DNA from: an uncultured Bacteroidales bacterium
Lineage (GTDB): Bacteria; Bacteroidota; Bacteroidia; Bacteroidales; Paludibacteraceae
Direction of reading: 5' to 3'
Assembly (NCBI GenBank): GCA_903912795.1
Contig: CAIWIS010000548.1
Location: forward strand, 1 to 5,702
DNA: 5,702 nt
Below the pieces are notes generated by a model that was not told the DNA's origin, did no database searches, and saw only the letters and a program-made list of their open reading frames with translations. A program made the translations under genes and the position numbers. Shown one piece after another: positions 5,664 through 5,702 of the stretch. Numbering within the stretch: the stretch's first letter is position 1; each line of letters begins with the position of its first letter.

Positions 5664-5702
5664 CTATACAATTTTCTTCATTGCTGTCATTGCAGCTCTT
5701 AG
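5664..5702 (-). CDS. Possible 3' end of a converging gene, cut by the window edge
   Basis: On the minus strand one frame enters from the right edge and reads LRAAMTAMKKIV before TAG at 5666-5664, 17 bases before the shared terminator. The second open frame reads KSCNDSNEENCIGSSH before TAA at 5652-5650; the third frame is closed. The two-sided terminator suggests a converging gene ends here, and I prefer the first frame because of its codon composition. Twelve residues are too few to name a family. Confidence 0.3.
   Translation of the reverse strand, partial: LRAAMTAMKKIV

Overview
The window looks like chromosomal DNA of a Bacteroidota bacterium, probably class Bacteroidia. It is AT-rich. 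Every intergenic start region carries the phylum-specific -7 promoter element TAnnTTTG, no start codon has a clear Shine-Dalgarno sequence, and all three complete genes belong to families typical of the phylum (DUF4301, a Bacteroidota-type SF1 helicase, and an exported M49 dipeptidyl-peptidase III).

Layout from left to right. Positions 1-51 hold the first 17 codons of a leftward gene whose N-terminus resembles LptF/LptG (YjgP/YjgQ) permeases, with its own promoter at 83-112. Positions 52-420 are non-coding and unusually repeat-rich: an imperfect 28-nt direct duplication (23-82) overlaps the permease start, a 226-bp array of small hairpins each followed by GTTAT lies at 121-346, and a degenerate heptanucleotide repeat at 384-418 abuts the next gene. 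Positions 421-1938 (minus) encode a DUF4301 protein with motifs reminiscent of UDP-sugar pyrophosphorylases. Its leader carries a second block of the same heptad repeat. Positions 2073-3470 (minus) encode a RecD2/Pif1-like SF1B DNA helicase. A 64-bp divergent promoter region separates it from the rightward gene at 3535-5577, an exported zinc dipeptidyl-peptidase III. A strong, apparently bidirectional hairpin terminator (5602-5646) follows, and the last ~40 bases probably hold the 3' end of a converging gene.

The genes do not form an obvious pathway. DUF4301 and the helicase point the same way, but each has its own promoter. The helicase and the peptidase are divergent and share only their start region. 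Envelope biogenesis (LptF/G), sugar-nucleotide-like chemistry (DUF4301, inferred), DNA repair (helicase) and periplasmic peptide degradation (DPP III) look like ordinary neighbouring housekeeping genes. I see no defence system, mobile-element gene, CRISPR array, tRNA or rRNA.

The unusual content is non-coding: the GTTAT/mini-hairpin array with arm sequences that change together, the heptad repeats on both sides of the DUF4301 gene, and the probable leaderless start of the helicase mRNA.
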